A stretch of 33,923 nucleotides of DNA. Origin: Prevotella sp. (GTDB lineage: Bacteria > Bacteroidota > Bacteroidia > Bacteroidales > Bacteroidaceae). Made by a program: the position numbers and the translations under genes. This document shows, piece after piece, positions 1 through 8,692 of this stretch. How positions within the stretch are numbered: position 1 is the first letter of the stretch; each line of letters opens with the position of its first letter. The stretch covers positions 1 to 33,923 of the forward strand of contig JAJPZD010000180.1 in the NCBI GenBank assembly GCA_021204605.1. Reading direction: 5' to 3'. Below the pieces are notes generated by a model, which saw only the letters and a list, made by a program, of their open reading frames with translations, was not told the origin of the DNA and ran no database searches.

Positions 1-310
1 CTTCGTCAGGCTTTATAGTGCCGGCAGCGAACCAGGTGAACGTGGCATCCTTCACCGAATATATTTAGAACTTTATTGAATAATTATCAATTATAATATT
101 AGAGTGCCATCTCTTAACTATATTTAATAAGTGGAAAGATGAAATTATAATTTTAAAATATACTTTTGTATTAATTTTGTAATTTAAGACTTTATAAATA
201 AAAAGGTGATCTTACTTATTCAAGTATTATACTGGCCCCACTTTTTTAACATAGACAAAACAAAAATTAAACTGCTGCGGAGTGTCTTAGCGGCATAAAA
301 ATTAACAACT
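1..310. other. Left-edge stretch without a convincing gene
   Basis: No gene can be firmly placed here. A reverse-strand frame is open from a GTG at 55-53 to the window edge (it would read VKDATFTWFAAGTIKPDE), and a forward frame ends in TAG at 67-69; either could be the edge of a neighbouring gene, and I cannot tell which. The remainder, from about 60 to 240, is very AT-rich. Two overlapping matches to the Bacteroidota -7 element TAnnTTTG lie at 161-168 and 172-179, but neither has a good TTTG at the right distance upstream, so a promoter for the gene at 311 is only possible. Confidence 0.4.
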
Positions 311-694
311 ATGAAAAATTTATTCGGATGGTTGAAAAAATCTTCAGCCCAAAACAAACAGAAAAAGAAAACCGTTTCTTCCGCACGCATTGAAGGACGC
401 AGTTATGCACTTTTACTTTTCATGGGAGAAAAAGCCGGAAAGGAGAACATGGAAGAAATAATGGACAATGTGAAAACCAGGATTATGGTCGGGCTTGAAT
501 TAGCCGAAAAATATCCCGAAGACTTCAAGGTAGTAAGTGCACTTTTGAAATTGAAAAAGGAACTTGAGGAAAGTGAAAAACCACTCACTAAACAACAACA
601 AAATTCCGATTTTTTAATAGGGGAATTAGAAGCAGGGGTTATACGAAAAGATAATCGTCCCTGGTCTGACCTGATAACTACGGATGAAATTTAG
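311..694 (+). CDS. Hypothetical protein, 127 aa
   Basis: I do not recognise this protein. It is small, probably cytosolic and has no signal peptide or membrane segment. The first 25 residues are strongly basic (KNLFGWLKKSS followed by KQKKK), and residues about 40-95 are predicted-helix-like and rich in Glu and Lys. It looks like a real gene rather than a chance frame because it has a clean ATG preceded by AT-rich sequence, it fills the space between two non-coding stretches, and it ends just before a terminator-like hairpin shared with the convergent thrS. The C-terminal end (RPWSDLITTDEI) is acidic. It has no obvious functional link to its neighbours. Confidence 0.6.
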   Translation: MKNLFGWLKKSSAQNKQKKKTVSSARIEGRSYALLLFMGEKAGKENMEEIMDNVKTRIMVGLELAEKYPEDFKVVSALLKLKKELEESEKPLTKQQQNSDFLIGELEAGVIRKDNRPWSDLITTDEI

Positions 695-768
695 TGGAAT
701 TATAATTGCGCAGCTTTGACAAAAAACGAGTTTGTCAGTCAAGTTGTATTTAGACAGCGAAAACAAAT

Positions 769-790
769 AAGGAGTGTTTTGGCACTCCTT
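769..790. terminator. Hairpin terminator between convergent genes
   Basis: A perfect 8-bp stem (AAGGAGTG at 769-776, CACTCCTT at 783-790) with a six-base loop lies between the 127-aa gene and the end of thrS. Read on the minus strand it is followed by a T-rich stretch (TATTTGTTTT), so it best fits a terminator for thrS. Because the two genes converge it may work in both directions. Confidence 0.7.
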
Positions 791-810
791 TAATCATATA
801 ACGCTTAAAA

Positions 811-2775
811 TTAATCTTCTGGCCCTTTTTCAGTCGCTTTCAGTTGGTTGGCAACCTCCTCGTTGACCATTTTGGCGAAATCCTCTTTAGACATTACGCC
901 TTTGTCGCCCTCTCCTTTCTTTCTGACAGCAACACTGCCATCAGCCTGTTCTTTCTCGCCAACAACAAGCATATAAGGTATACGTCTCAACTCATTGTCA
1001 CGGATTTTACGGCCTATTTTCTCGTCACGAGTATCAACGGTAGCCCTCACCCCCTCACTGTCGAAATATTTGGCAAGAGCATTGGCATAATCATTGTATT
1101 TCTCACTGATAGGCAGGATGGCAACCTGATTAGGAGTAAGCCATAATGGGAAACGACCTGATGTATGCTCAATAAGAACTGCCACGAAACGCTCCATAGA
1201 GCCGAAAGGAGCACGGTGTATCATCACAGGTGTCTGTTTAGAGTTGTCCTCCGCAGTATATTCGAGTTTGAAACGGGCAGGAAGATTATAGTCAACCTGT
1301 ATCGTGCCCAACTGCCAACGTCTGCCGATAGCATCCTTGACCATGAAATCGAGTTTTGGCCCATAGAATGCTGCCTCACCATACTCTATCTTCGCTTTAA
1401 GACCCTTCTCTTTGCAAGCCTCGATAATCGCCTGTTCAGAATGTTGCCACACCTCGTCGCTGCCGATGTATTTCTCATGGTCGTTCGGGTCACGCAGTGA
1501 AATCTGAGCCTCAAAGTTCTGGAAATCAAATATCTTGAATACTGAATTTATAATATCCATCACACGCAGGAACTCCCCCTTGACCTGGTCTGGACGACAG
1601 AAGATATGGGCATCATCCTGTGTGAAAGAACGCACTCGGGTCAGCCCGTGAAGCTCTCCGCTCTTCTCATAACGATACACAGTGCCAAACTCGGCAATGC
1701 GTAAAGGAAGATCCTTATAAGAACGGGGCTTCCATGCGAACACCTCACAGTGGTGAGGGCAGTTCATCGGTTTGAGCATATATTCCTCATCTTCCTCAGG
1801 GGTATGTATCGGTTGGAAAGAATCCTTGCCGTAATGTGCATAGTGGCCTGATGTCACGTAGAGTGTCTTGCTGCCGATATGAGGAGTGATGACCTCTTGA
1901 TAACCATAACGTTTCTGGATGCGACGGAGCATATCCTGCAAACGCAGACGGAGCTCCGTTCCCGCCGGCAACCAGATAGGCAAGCCCTTGCCGACACGCT
2001 CGGAAAACATGAACAGCTCCATTTCCTTGCCAATCTTGCGGTGATCCCGTTTCTTTGCCTCCTCAAGCATCAATAGATATTCATCGAGCATCTTCTTCTT
2101 CGGAAACGTAATACCGTATATACGTGTCATCTGCTCTCGCTTGGCATCACCACGCCAGAATGCACCAGCTACACTCATTATCTTGATAGCCTTTATAGCT
2201 CCCGTACTGACAATGTGCGGACCCTTGCAAAGATCTGTGAAATTGCCTTGTGTATATGTAGTAATCTCGCCATCTTGAAGATCCTGCTCTATATGCTCAC
2301 ACTTGTATTCCTGACCATCTGCCTTGAACTCTGACAAAGCATCTCTCTTGGAAATCTCCTTCCTGACAACCGGCTCATCCTTAGAAGCCAACTCCTTCAT
2401 TTTCTTCTCTATTTTCTCGAAATCGCCTTCTTTTATGACATCGCCTTCCTTCGGCATTACATCATAGAAAAAGCCATTCTCCACAGCAGGGCCGAATCCA
2501 AACTGTATCCCTGGGTATAGTTCCTTTAGAGCCTCTGCCAACAAGTGTGCAGAAGTGTGCCAGAAAGAATGTTTGCCCTCCTCGTCTTCCCACTTGTAAA
2601 GTTCTATCTTTGAATCTTGGTTAATGGGCCGGTTAAGTTCCACAGTCTCACCATTCACACCGCAAGACAATACATTGCGCGCCAACGCTGGCGAGATACT
2701 TTCTGCTATTTCAAGTCCTGTCACACCATTCTCGTATTCACGTACAGAACCATCAGGAAATGTTATCTTTATCAT
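811..2775 (-). CDS. thrS: Threonine--tRNA ligase
   Basis: Class II aminoacyl-tRNA synthetase that charges tRNA-Thr in the cytosol. The order of domains is complete. There is an N-terminal TGS domain (from MIKITFPDG), then an editing domain with the HxxxH signature at residues 73-77 and the usual Ala-Phe-Trp-Arg stretch. The catalytic core has the zinc ligand in MNCPHHC near residue 338, motif 2 (RVRSFTQDDAHIF, near 380) and motif 3 (FGSMERF, near 523). A C-terminal anticodon-binding domain carries DxRDEKIGRKIRDNE. I place the start at the ATG at 2775 (654 aa) because the TGS domain begins exactly there; a GTG 18 bases upstream would add six residues without homology value. The gene ends at a hairpin and is not followed by infC-rpmI-rplT, which I recall as following thrS in many Bacteroidales. 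Confidence 0.97.
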   Translation of the reverse strand: MIKITFPDGSVREYENGVTGLEIAESISPALARNVLSCGVNGETVELNRPINQDSKIELYKWEDEEGKHSFWHTSAHLLAEALKELYPGIQFGFGPAVENGFFYDVMPKEGDVIKEGDFEKIEKKMKELASKDEPVVRKEISKRDALSEFKADGQEYKCEHIEQDLQDGEITTYTQGNFTDLCKGPHIVSTGAIKAIKIMSVAGAFWRGDAKREQMTRIYGITFPKKKMLDEYLLMLEEAKKRDHRKIGKEMELFMFSERVGKGLPIWLPAGTELRLRLQDMLRRIQKRYGYQEVITPHIGSKTLYVTSGHYAHYGKDSFQPIHTPEEDEEYMLKPMNCPHHCEVFAWKPRSYKDLPLRIAEFGTVYRYEKSGELHGLTRVRSFTQDDAHIFCRPDQVKGEFLRVMDIINSVFKIFDFQNFEAQISLRDPNDHEKYIGSDEVWQHSEQAIIEACKEKGLKAKIEYGEAAFYGPKLDFMVKDAIGRRWQLGTIQVDYNLPARFKLEYTAEDNSKQTPVMIHRAPFGSMERFVAVLIEHTSGRFPLWLTPNQVAILPISEKYNDYANALAKYFDSEGVRATVDTRDEKIGRKIRDNELRRIPYMLVVGEKEQADGSVAVRKKGEGDKGVMSKEDFAKMVNEEVANQLKATEKGPED

Positions 2776-2803
2776 AAATCCTCTTATTTTCACGATTTAG
2801 CTG

Positions 2804-2831
2804 CAAAATTACTGTTTTCTTTCCTAACAAA
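2804..2831 (-). promoter_or_regulatory. Possible thrS promoter
   Basis: On the minus strand TAATTTTG (2811-2804) fits the Bacteroidota -7 consensus TAnnTTTG and sits 29 bases upstream of the thrS ATG. The nearest TTTG upstream (2831-2828) is only 16 bases away rather than the usual 19-21, so this is a weak call. Confidence 0.35.
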
Positions 2832-2855
2832 GAAAGAAAAACAGATTTTTCTAAC

Positions 2856-2887
2856 TTTGCTTTTTTATAATTATTTTCTTATCTTTG
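2856..2887 (+). promoter_or_regulatory. Bacteroidota-type promoter for the macroglobulin-like gene
   Basis: TTTG at 2856-2859 and TATCTTTG at 2880-2887 are separated by 20 bases, which matches the known Bacteroidota housekeeping promoter form (TTTG, 19-21 bases, TAnnTTTG). Transcription would begin about 2894, giving a leader of about 88 bases before the ATG at 2982. Confidence 0.75.
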
Positions 2888-2981
2888 CAGTGTAATATGC
2901 GCAAACGGTTTCTATGGAAATATTTCAAAGCATCCTCGATACGCATATTTTGAATATTTTCAAGAACAAAACAATGAGAGC

Positions 2982-5900
2982 ATGAAAAAAATTGTCATCA
3001 TATTAATTGCCATCCTTGTTGCAGCTCCTGCCTCTTTATCAGCAGACAGCTTTAAGAAGTTATGGAATAACGTGGAAGATGCTACAGAAAAAGACTTACC
3101 AAGAACTCAATTGGAATGTCTCCAACTGATAATCGACAAGGCAACGACAGAGGCCTCCTACGGCAATCTTTTAAAAGCTGAAATGCAGATGCTTTCTGTA
3201 CTCTCTACTATCTCAACCGACTCCCTCCAGCCTCACATTAAGCAGTTGGAAGATGAAGTAACAAGATACGAGGCGGATGATCCCGCTCTTGCAGCTGTTT
3301 TGAATACCGTATTGGGCAGGCTCTATACCGACAATCCCTCTCTTGCTGTTGACGCTAAGGAAAAAGCGGCAGAATATTTCAAAAAAGCAATGGCAGACCC
3401 TGAGATGCTTGCCAAAAAGAAAGCTCTCAAGTATGAGCCTTTCGTTGTCAAGGGCAGAGACAGTAGATATTTCAGCAATGACCTATTAAGCCTTTTGGGA
3501 CAAGAGACACAAGATTATGAGACTATGTGCGGTTATTATAATACAACTACCAACCGCCCCGCAGCAATGTTCTCATCCTTGTGGTTGCTGGAAAAACGGA
3601 ACATGGACAATGTTTACTCATTCCCTTATTCTTTGAGAAGGTCTGCCTACCTTGTAGCCCTCGACTCTCTTATCAATGTTTACAAAGACTTGAAAGCATG
3701 CGGAGAGGTGGCGGTGGAACGCTACAACTACATGAGCAAGTGCAATGGCGTGACAATAGAAAACCGTGTCGCATATATCAATAACGCTGTAAGTAAATGG
3801 AAGGATTGGAAGTCAATCAATGTCCTGAGAAATGAATTAAAACAGATAACACGTCCTTCCCTGTCAGCCAATATGAACAACAAGGTGAGCTTCTCCGGCA
3901 CTCCCGCAGTGCTCAGACTGTCAGTCAGAAACATTGAGGAGGTGAAAGTTACCGTGTCAAGGTTATCCGTAAATGGAGACACCGAGCTGAATCCTGACAA
4001 CGACAACGACTATAAGACACTGAAAAGATTAGTCAATGATCTTGCCGTTACCTCCAATACTAAACAATATATAGGGCAACCCGATTACCTCACTTTTGAG
4101 GACTCCATACAGCTCAGTACACTGCCGGTAGGCGTTTACCTCATCGAGGTTACGGCAAACAACAATAGTACAAAACCGGTAAGAAATCTCTTGCTGAATA
4201 CAAAACCGGTAAGAACCCTTCTGTACGTTACCGATATGTATGTCCTGCACCAGCAGTTGCCTGGCAATATGACACGCATCGCAGTGGTCAATGCTATTAC
4301 GGGGCAGCCGGTACCACACGCTTCTGTCAATTTAAAACTGAATTCCGGAAAGTCAGAAACTATATCATGTGATGAAAATGGCGAGTATATGTTCTCTTTC
4401 GGCAGTTCCGCAATCAGTTCAATGCGTGCTTTTACAGCAACTGATAAGGCTGCTCCATTTACGTATGCCTGGAACAGCTTCAGCTACTATGAGAACAAAT
4501 CTGACAAAGACATTCTGAACTTGTTCACCGACAGAAAAATCTACCGACCGGGGCAGACTGTCCATGTGGCTGCCGTACTACTAAACAATATGAAAGGTAT
4601 AGACACCAAGGCGATAGCAGGCAAAGAATTCTCGCTGTCATTGAAAAATGCCAACGGAAAGGTGATAAAGGAACAGACAGTTACAACAGATAACTTTGGC
4701 ACAGCATCCACCGACTTCGATTTGCCTTCAAGCGGTCTGACCGGCACATATTCTGTCGTGGCTGGCAATGGTGTCAGTGGAAATACTTTTATTAAGGTAG
4801 AAGAATACAAACGCCCCACGTTCATGGTGGAATTTCCTGAGATAAACAGCAAGTACCAAATCGGTGACACACTTGTGGTTACAGCACATGCCACGACTTA
4901 TTCTGGTGTTCCAGTACAGAATGCAAAAGTGAAATATACCGTAAAACGTTCTCAACCTCTTTGGTGGAGATTATACTCTTCAACAGCATCTTCGGAAATA
5001 GAGATACTCACAAGTGGACAGGCGACAACCGACAATGAGGGCGCATTCCAGATAGAGATGCCCATGACGCTTCCAGAAGGCTCGGAGAAGGTAAATCAGA
5101 TAAAACCAAACGTGCGTGCCACACGTATCTACACCATAACGGCAACTGCTGACGTTACCGACCAAGCCGGAGAGACACACAGCGGAGAGCTGGCTCTTAT
5201 CCTTGCCAATAAACCCACTGCTTTCTCATGCGATTTACCCGACAAGATATTAAGAGACAGTCTTAACAGTATTACCTTTATGTTTAAGAACGCAGCAGGT
5301 GCCAACATCGATGGAATAGTAAGATACTATATCGACGGCGCTTTCAACCCTTTCACGGCAAGGACCAATGTTCCGACAGAAATTGATTGGAATACCCCTA
5401 CCCTACGGTCTGGAAAACATACCTTAATGGCATATTGCGAGGGTGATACATTAAGGAAGGAATTTGTAGTTTTCGGTATTAACGACAGAAAACCCTGCGT
5501 TGAGACACACGACTGGTTCTATATCTCTGATAATATGTTCCCTCGTGACGGCAGCCCCGTCTATGTCCAAGTGGGCTCGTCTGACAGCAACGTGCATGTA
5601 TTCTACACCGCAATGTCGGGCAATGAGGTAATCGAAAGTGGAATAATCAACATCAGTAACGAGATAAAGATACAACAGCTCACGTATGATGAGAAATATG
5701 GTTCTGGCCTCCTCTTCAATGTCGCATGGGTAAAGGATGGCACTATGTACACCCACAATTTCAAGATACAACGTCCATTGCCTGACAAGAAACTGAATTT
5801 GCAATGGGCAACGTTCCGTGACCGTCTTACACCAGGACAGAAAGAGGAATGGACACTTACTGTTACCAAACCCGATGGTACACCTGCCAATGCACAACTG

Positions 5901-8528
5901 CTCGTTACCTTGTACGATGCTTCCTTAGACGCCATTATGCCGTTGAAATGGACTTTCAACGACAACATAATGCAGACCCTTCCGTCTTCCGTTTGGAAAA
6001 ACCTTGTTTATGGAAAACTATCAATGTATTTCTCTACACAGCCTCGTATGCTGAATGTAGAACAGTTGGTATTCAACACAATGAATATCGGCAGCCTCAC
6101 ACAGGTTTATTACGGTGCATCTCCTCTGAAAATGACGCGCATGAAGAATTTGAATGTCATCGATGAAACTGCCGACATGAACGTAGAGGCTCCAATGGCA
6201 ACAGGCGAGACTACAACAGAAGTCAAAAGCTCAGCAGATATGGCTGATTCTTCCTCTACAACAACATCAACGCAAGTACAGCTCCGTGAAAACCTTAGCG
6301 AAACGGCGTTCTTCTATCCCGCATTACTGACAGACTCGAAAGGCAATGTTAGCATCAAATTCACTCTGCCCGAAAGTCTCACGTCATGGCGCTTCATTGG
6401 CATCGCACATGACCAAGAGATGAACCATGGCCAAATTTCTACCGAGACCGTGGCAAGAAAGATTGTTATGGTACAACCTAACATTCCTCGTTTTATCCGC
6501 ACAGGCGACAAGGCGACAATCGCCACAAAACTCATCAACACATCTGAAAAACGCACCGATGGGAAGGTTACATTGCAGATTACCAACTCGGAAAACAACA
6601 ATGTGATATATGAGCAGACGAAAAATTTTACAGTAAACGCCAACTCTACAACCAACATATCGTTTGACTACACACCGACGGGTGAACACCCACTGCTCGT
6701 ATGCAAGATTTCCGCAAGTGGAAAGGACTTTATCGATGGAGAGCAGCACTACCTGCCCATACTGCCAAACACCGAGACCGTTATGAATACTATTCCGTTC
6801 ACACAGCATGAACCTGGCATAAAGAATATTGACCTGTCTTCACTGTTCCCGTCAGGAAGCAAGAATGGCAAACTGACAGTAGAATACACCAACAACCCTG
6901 CTTGGCTCATAATTCAGGCATTGCCTTATATCGCTGATGCAAAGGACGATAATGCAATAAGCCTCGCGGCAGCCTACTATGCCAATAGCATCGGCTCGTA
7001 TATCATCAACGCTTCCCCACGAATAAAGGAGGTGTTTAATCAATGGAAAAACGAGGAACGACAAGAGAGCCTTATTAGCAGCCTTGAGAAGAACCAAGAA
7101 CTGAAATCCATGGTAATAGAAGAGACCCCATGGCTTGCTGATGCGACAGGGGAATCCGAACAGAAACAGCGCATAGCGAATTTCTTCGACGAAACCACAC
7201 TGAGCGACAACCTGAATAATACATTACAGAAATTAAGCATGTTGCAAGACAGTAACGACGGCTCCTTTCATTGGTGGAAAGGCTCTCCAACGGGCTCACC
7301 GCAGCTTACTGCTACCATCCTTGAACTGCTGTCACGCCTTAACATGATGACCGGCACTCAAAGCGAGACATCAGATATAATGAACAAAGCAAAGGCATAC
7401 CTTGAGAAACGTATGGTTGAGGATGCGGAGAAAGCAAAAAAGATGGAGGAAGAAGGCTCGCCTAATTACACTAATTATGATTATGTGGTGCACTTGATTT
7501 ACTGTTATGCTTTGAATCGTGAAAAGCCGTCTGAAGATGTATCAAGAAGTGGGGATTATCTGATTGAAAAATACTTGGAGAGTGGTGATGGGCATAAACT
7601 ACTCTATGACATGGCAATGATCGCTGTCTGCGAAGCAAGAATATCAGATAATAACGATGCGACAAACATTCTTAAAAGTCTTGAAGAATACTCCGTCGCC
7701 TCAGAGGAAATGGGACGTTATTATGATTCTCCACTTGCCACATACAATTGGTTAGACTATCATATTCCAACTCAAGTGGCGGTGATCGAGGCGATGACAT
7801 TAATCGACTCTGTGGGTTACGCCAAGACTATTGAGGAAATGAAACAGTGGCTGCTGCAACAGAAGAAAGTGCAAGGTTGGAACACACCAATAAACAGCGT
7901 GAATGCCATCTTCACCTTCCTGAACGGCAATATGTCACTCCTTGATGAGCAGGAAAACACCGTACTTTCCATTGACGGCAAACCTCTCGACCTGCCCTCT
8001 GCCACCGCAGGATTGGGCTATGTAAAAACCTCTATGACAACAGACATGGCAAGGACCCTCACGGCAATCAAAAAATCGGAGGGAACCTCTTGGGGGGCTG
8101 TTTACGTACAGAATACGCAGAACACAGATGCAATTTCCAACTCATCTTCAGGCTTCACAATAACACGTGAGATAGTCGCCTCCGACGGTGCACCCACTGG
8201 GACATTGAAAATAGGAGACCGTGTCAAAGTGCGCATAACCATAAAGGCAGACCGCGACTATGATTTCGTACAGGTAACTGACAAACGTGCTGCATGCTTA
8301 GAACCTGTTGGACAGATGAGCGGCTACCACAACGGTTATTACCAAGCGCAAAAAGACTGTAACGTGAACTATTATTTCGACAGCATGGCAAAAGGAACAC
8401 ACGTGATTGAAAGCGAGTTCTATGTTGACAGGTGCGGACAATACGAAACTGGCTCTTGTACAGTACAGTGTGCTTACTCTCCTGAATATTCTGCCACCGC
8501 ACCCTCACAAATAGTGAAAGTGGAATAA
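2982..8528 (+). CDS. Alpha-2-macroglobulin family protein, thioester motif lost
   Basis: A very large (1848 aa) exported protein of the bacterial alpha-2-macroglobulin family, thought to trap or sense proteases in the cell envelope. Residues 1-21 form a signal peptide without a lipobox cysteine, so it is probably periplasmic. The MG2-type signature TDRKIYRPGQTV is near residues 516-527. The A2M domain (YPALLTDSKGN, then SLTSWRFIGIAHD) starts near 1110. The helical thioester-domain toroid follows from about 1300 (DGSFHWW near 1425), and the beta-rich C-terminus resembles a receptor-binding domain. Where relatives carry a CxEQ thioester site after the ALPY stretch, this protein has ADAKDDNAIS, so the covalent trap appears absent. 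A 10-residue in-frame duplication (TKPVRNLLLN then TKPVRTLLYV) lies near residues 397-416. It is followed on the same strand by the DUF1573 gene. Confidence 0.9.
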   Translation: MKKIVIILIAILVAAPASLSADSFKKLWNNVEDATEKDLPRTQLECLQLIIDKATTEASYGNLLKAEMQMLSVLSTISTDSLQPHIKQLEDEVTRYEADDPALAAVLNTVLGRLYTDNPSLAVDAKEKAAEYFKKAMADPEMLAKKKALKYEPFVVKGRDSRYFSNDLLSLLGQETQDYETMCGYYNTTTNRPAAMFSSLWLLEKRNMDNVYSFPYSLRRSAYLVALDSLINVYKDLKACGEVAVERYNYMSKCNGVTIENRVAYINNAVSKWKDWKSINVLRNELKQITRPSLSANMNNKVSFSGTPAVLRLSVRNIEEVKVTVSRLSVNGDTELNPDNDNDYKTLKRLVNDLAVTSNTKQYIGQPDYLTFEDSIQLSTLPVGVYLIEVTANNNSTKPVRNLLLNTKPVRTLLYVTDMYVLHQQLPGNMTRIAVVNAITGQPVPHASVNLKLNSGKSETISCDENGEYMFSFGSSAISSMRAFTATDKAAPFTYAWNSFSYYENKSDKDILNLFTDRKIYRPGQTVHVAAVLLNNMKGIDTKAIAGKEFSLSLKNANGKVIKEQTVTTDNFGTASTDFDLPSSGLTGTYSVVAGNGVSGNTFIKVEEYKRPTFMVEFPEINSKYQIGDTLVVTAHATTYSGVPVQNAKVKYTVKRSQPLWWRLYSSTASSEIEILTSGQATTDNEGAFQIEMPMTLPEGSEKVNQIKPNVRATRIYTITATADVTDQAGETHSGELALILANKPTAFSCDLPDKILRDSLNSITFMFKNAAGANIDGIVRYYIDGAFNPFTARTNVPTEIDWNTPTLRSGKHTLMAYCEGDTLRKEFVVFGINDRKPCVETHDWFYISDNMFPRDGSPVYVQVGSSDSNVHVFYTAMSGNEVIESGIINISNEIKIQQLTYDEKYGSGLLFNVAWVKDGTMYTHNFKIQRPLPDKKLNLQWATFRDRLTPGQKEEWTLTVTKPDGTPANAQLLVTLYDASLDAIMPLKWTFNDNIMQTLPSSVWKNLVYGKLSMYFSTQPRMLNVEQLVFNTMNIGSLTQVYYGASPLKMTRMKNLNVIDETADMNVEAPMATGETTTEVKSSADMADSSSTTTSTQVQLRENLSETAFFYPALLTDSKGNVSIKFTLPESLTSWRFIGIAHDQEMNHGQISTETVARKIVMVQPNIPRFIRTGDKATIATKLINTSEKRTDGKVTLQITNSENNNVIYEQTKNFTVNANSTTNISFDYTPTGEHPLLVCKISASGKDFIDGEQHYLPILPNTETVMNTIPFTQHEPGIKNIDLSSLFPSGSKNGKLTVEYTNNPAWLIIQALPYIADAKDDNAISLAAAYYANSIGSYIINASPRIKEVFNQWKNEERQESLISSLEKNQELKSMVIEETPWLADATGESEQKQRIANFFDETTLSDNLNNTLQKLSMLQDSNDGSFHWWKGSPTGSPQLTATILELLSRLNMMTGTQSETSDIMNKAKAYLEKRMVEDAEKAKKMEEEGSPNYTNYDYVVHLIYCYALNREKPSEDVSRSGDYLIEKYLESGDGHKLLYDMAMIAVCEARISDNNDATNILKSLEEYSVASEEMGRYYDSPLATYNWLDYHIPTQVAVIEAMTLIDSVGYAKTIEEMKQWLLQQKKVQGWNTPINSVNAIFTFLNGNMSLLDEQENTVLSIDGKPLDLPSATAGLGYVKTSMTTDMARTLTAIKKSEGTSWGAVYVQNTQNTDAISNSSSGFTITREIVASDGAPTGTLKIGDRVKVRITIKADRDYDFVQVTDKRAACLEPVGQMSGYHNGYYQAQKDCNVNYYFDSMAKGTHVIESEFYVDRCGQYETGSCTVQCAYSPEYSATAPSQIVKVE
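4169..4215 (+). repeat. In-frame 30-bp duplication in the macroglobulin-like gene
   Basis: TACAAAACCGGTAAGAA occurs at 4169-4185 and again at 4199-4215, exactly 30 bases apart. The encoded pair is TKPVRNLLLN and TKPVRTLLYV. The spacing keeps the frame, so this looks like a recent tandem duplication of ten codons. Confidence 0.8.
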
Positions 8529-8531
8529 ATG

Positions 8532-8692
8532 CCCCCCTAAATCCCCCATTATGGGGCTTGCAGAGAGGCATAAAAGAGCAACATTAATATTGAGCATAAT
8601 GAAAAAACATAATAATAATTTAGAGGGTTTCGTCCCCTCCCTATGGAGGTGGGCTAAGGTGGGGCTCTTTCTAATGGGGGGATTTAGGAGGG
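8532..8692. repeat. Inverted G/C-run repeat pair (REPIN or MITE-like)
   Basis: The left arm at 8532-8551 (six C, TAAAT, five C, ATTA) recurs inverted at 8672-8692 with one extra G and one G-to-A change. The left arm is followed by ATGGGG and so can also fold on itself (CCCC, ATTAT, GGGG core). A third G/C-rich hairpin lies between them near 8635-8650 (CCTCC, CTAT, GGAGG). G/C-run palindromes of this kind are, from memory, dispersed repeats in Bacteroidota genomes. The 161-bp element fills the gap between the macroglobulin-like gene and the DUF1573 gene and continues into the DUF1573 reading frame. Confidence 0.75.

Noticed and set aside
769..790. Regulatory RNA between the 127-aa gene and thrS
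   Set aside because: The hairpin with a T-rich flank between convergent genes is fully explained as a terminator.
2776..2793. GTG start for ThrS, six residues longer
   Set aside because: The conserved TGS domain starts at the ATG at 2775, so the extra residues are unlikely to be made.
5451..5968. Long open frames on the minus strand inside the macroglobulin-like gene
   Set aside because: They overlap a gene with clear domains in the plus frame and give cysteine- and histidine-rich sequence without recognisable features.
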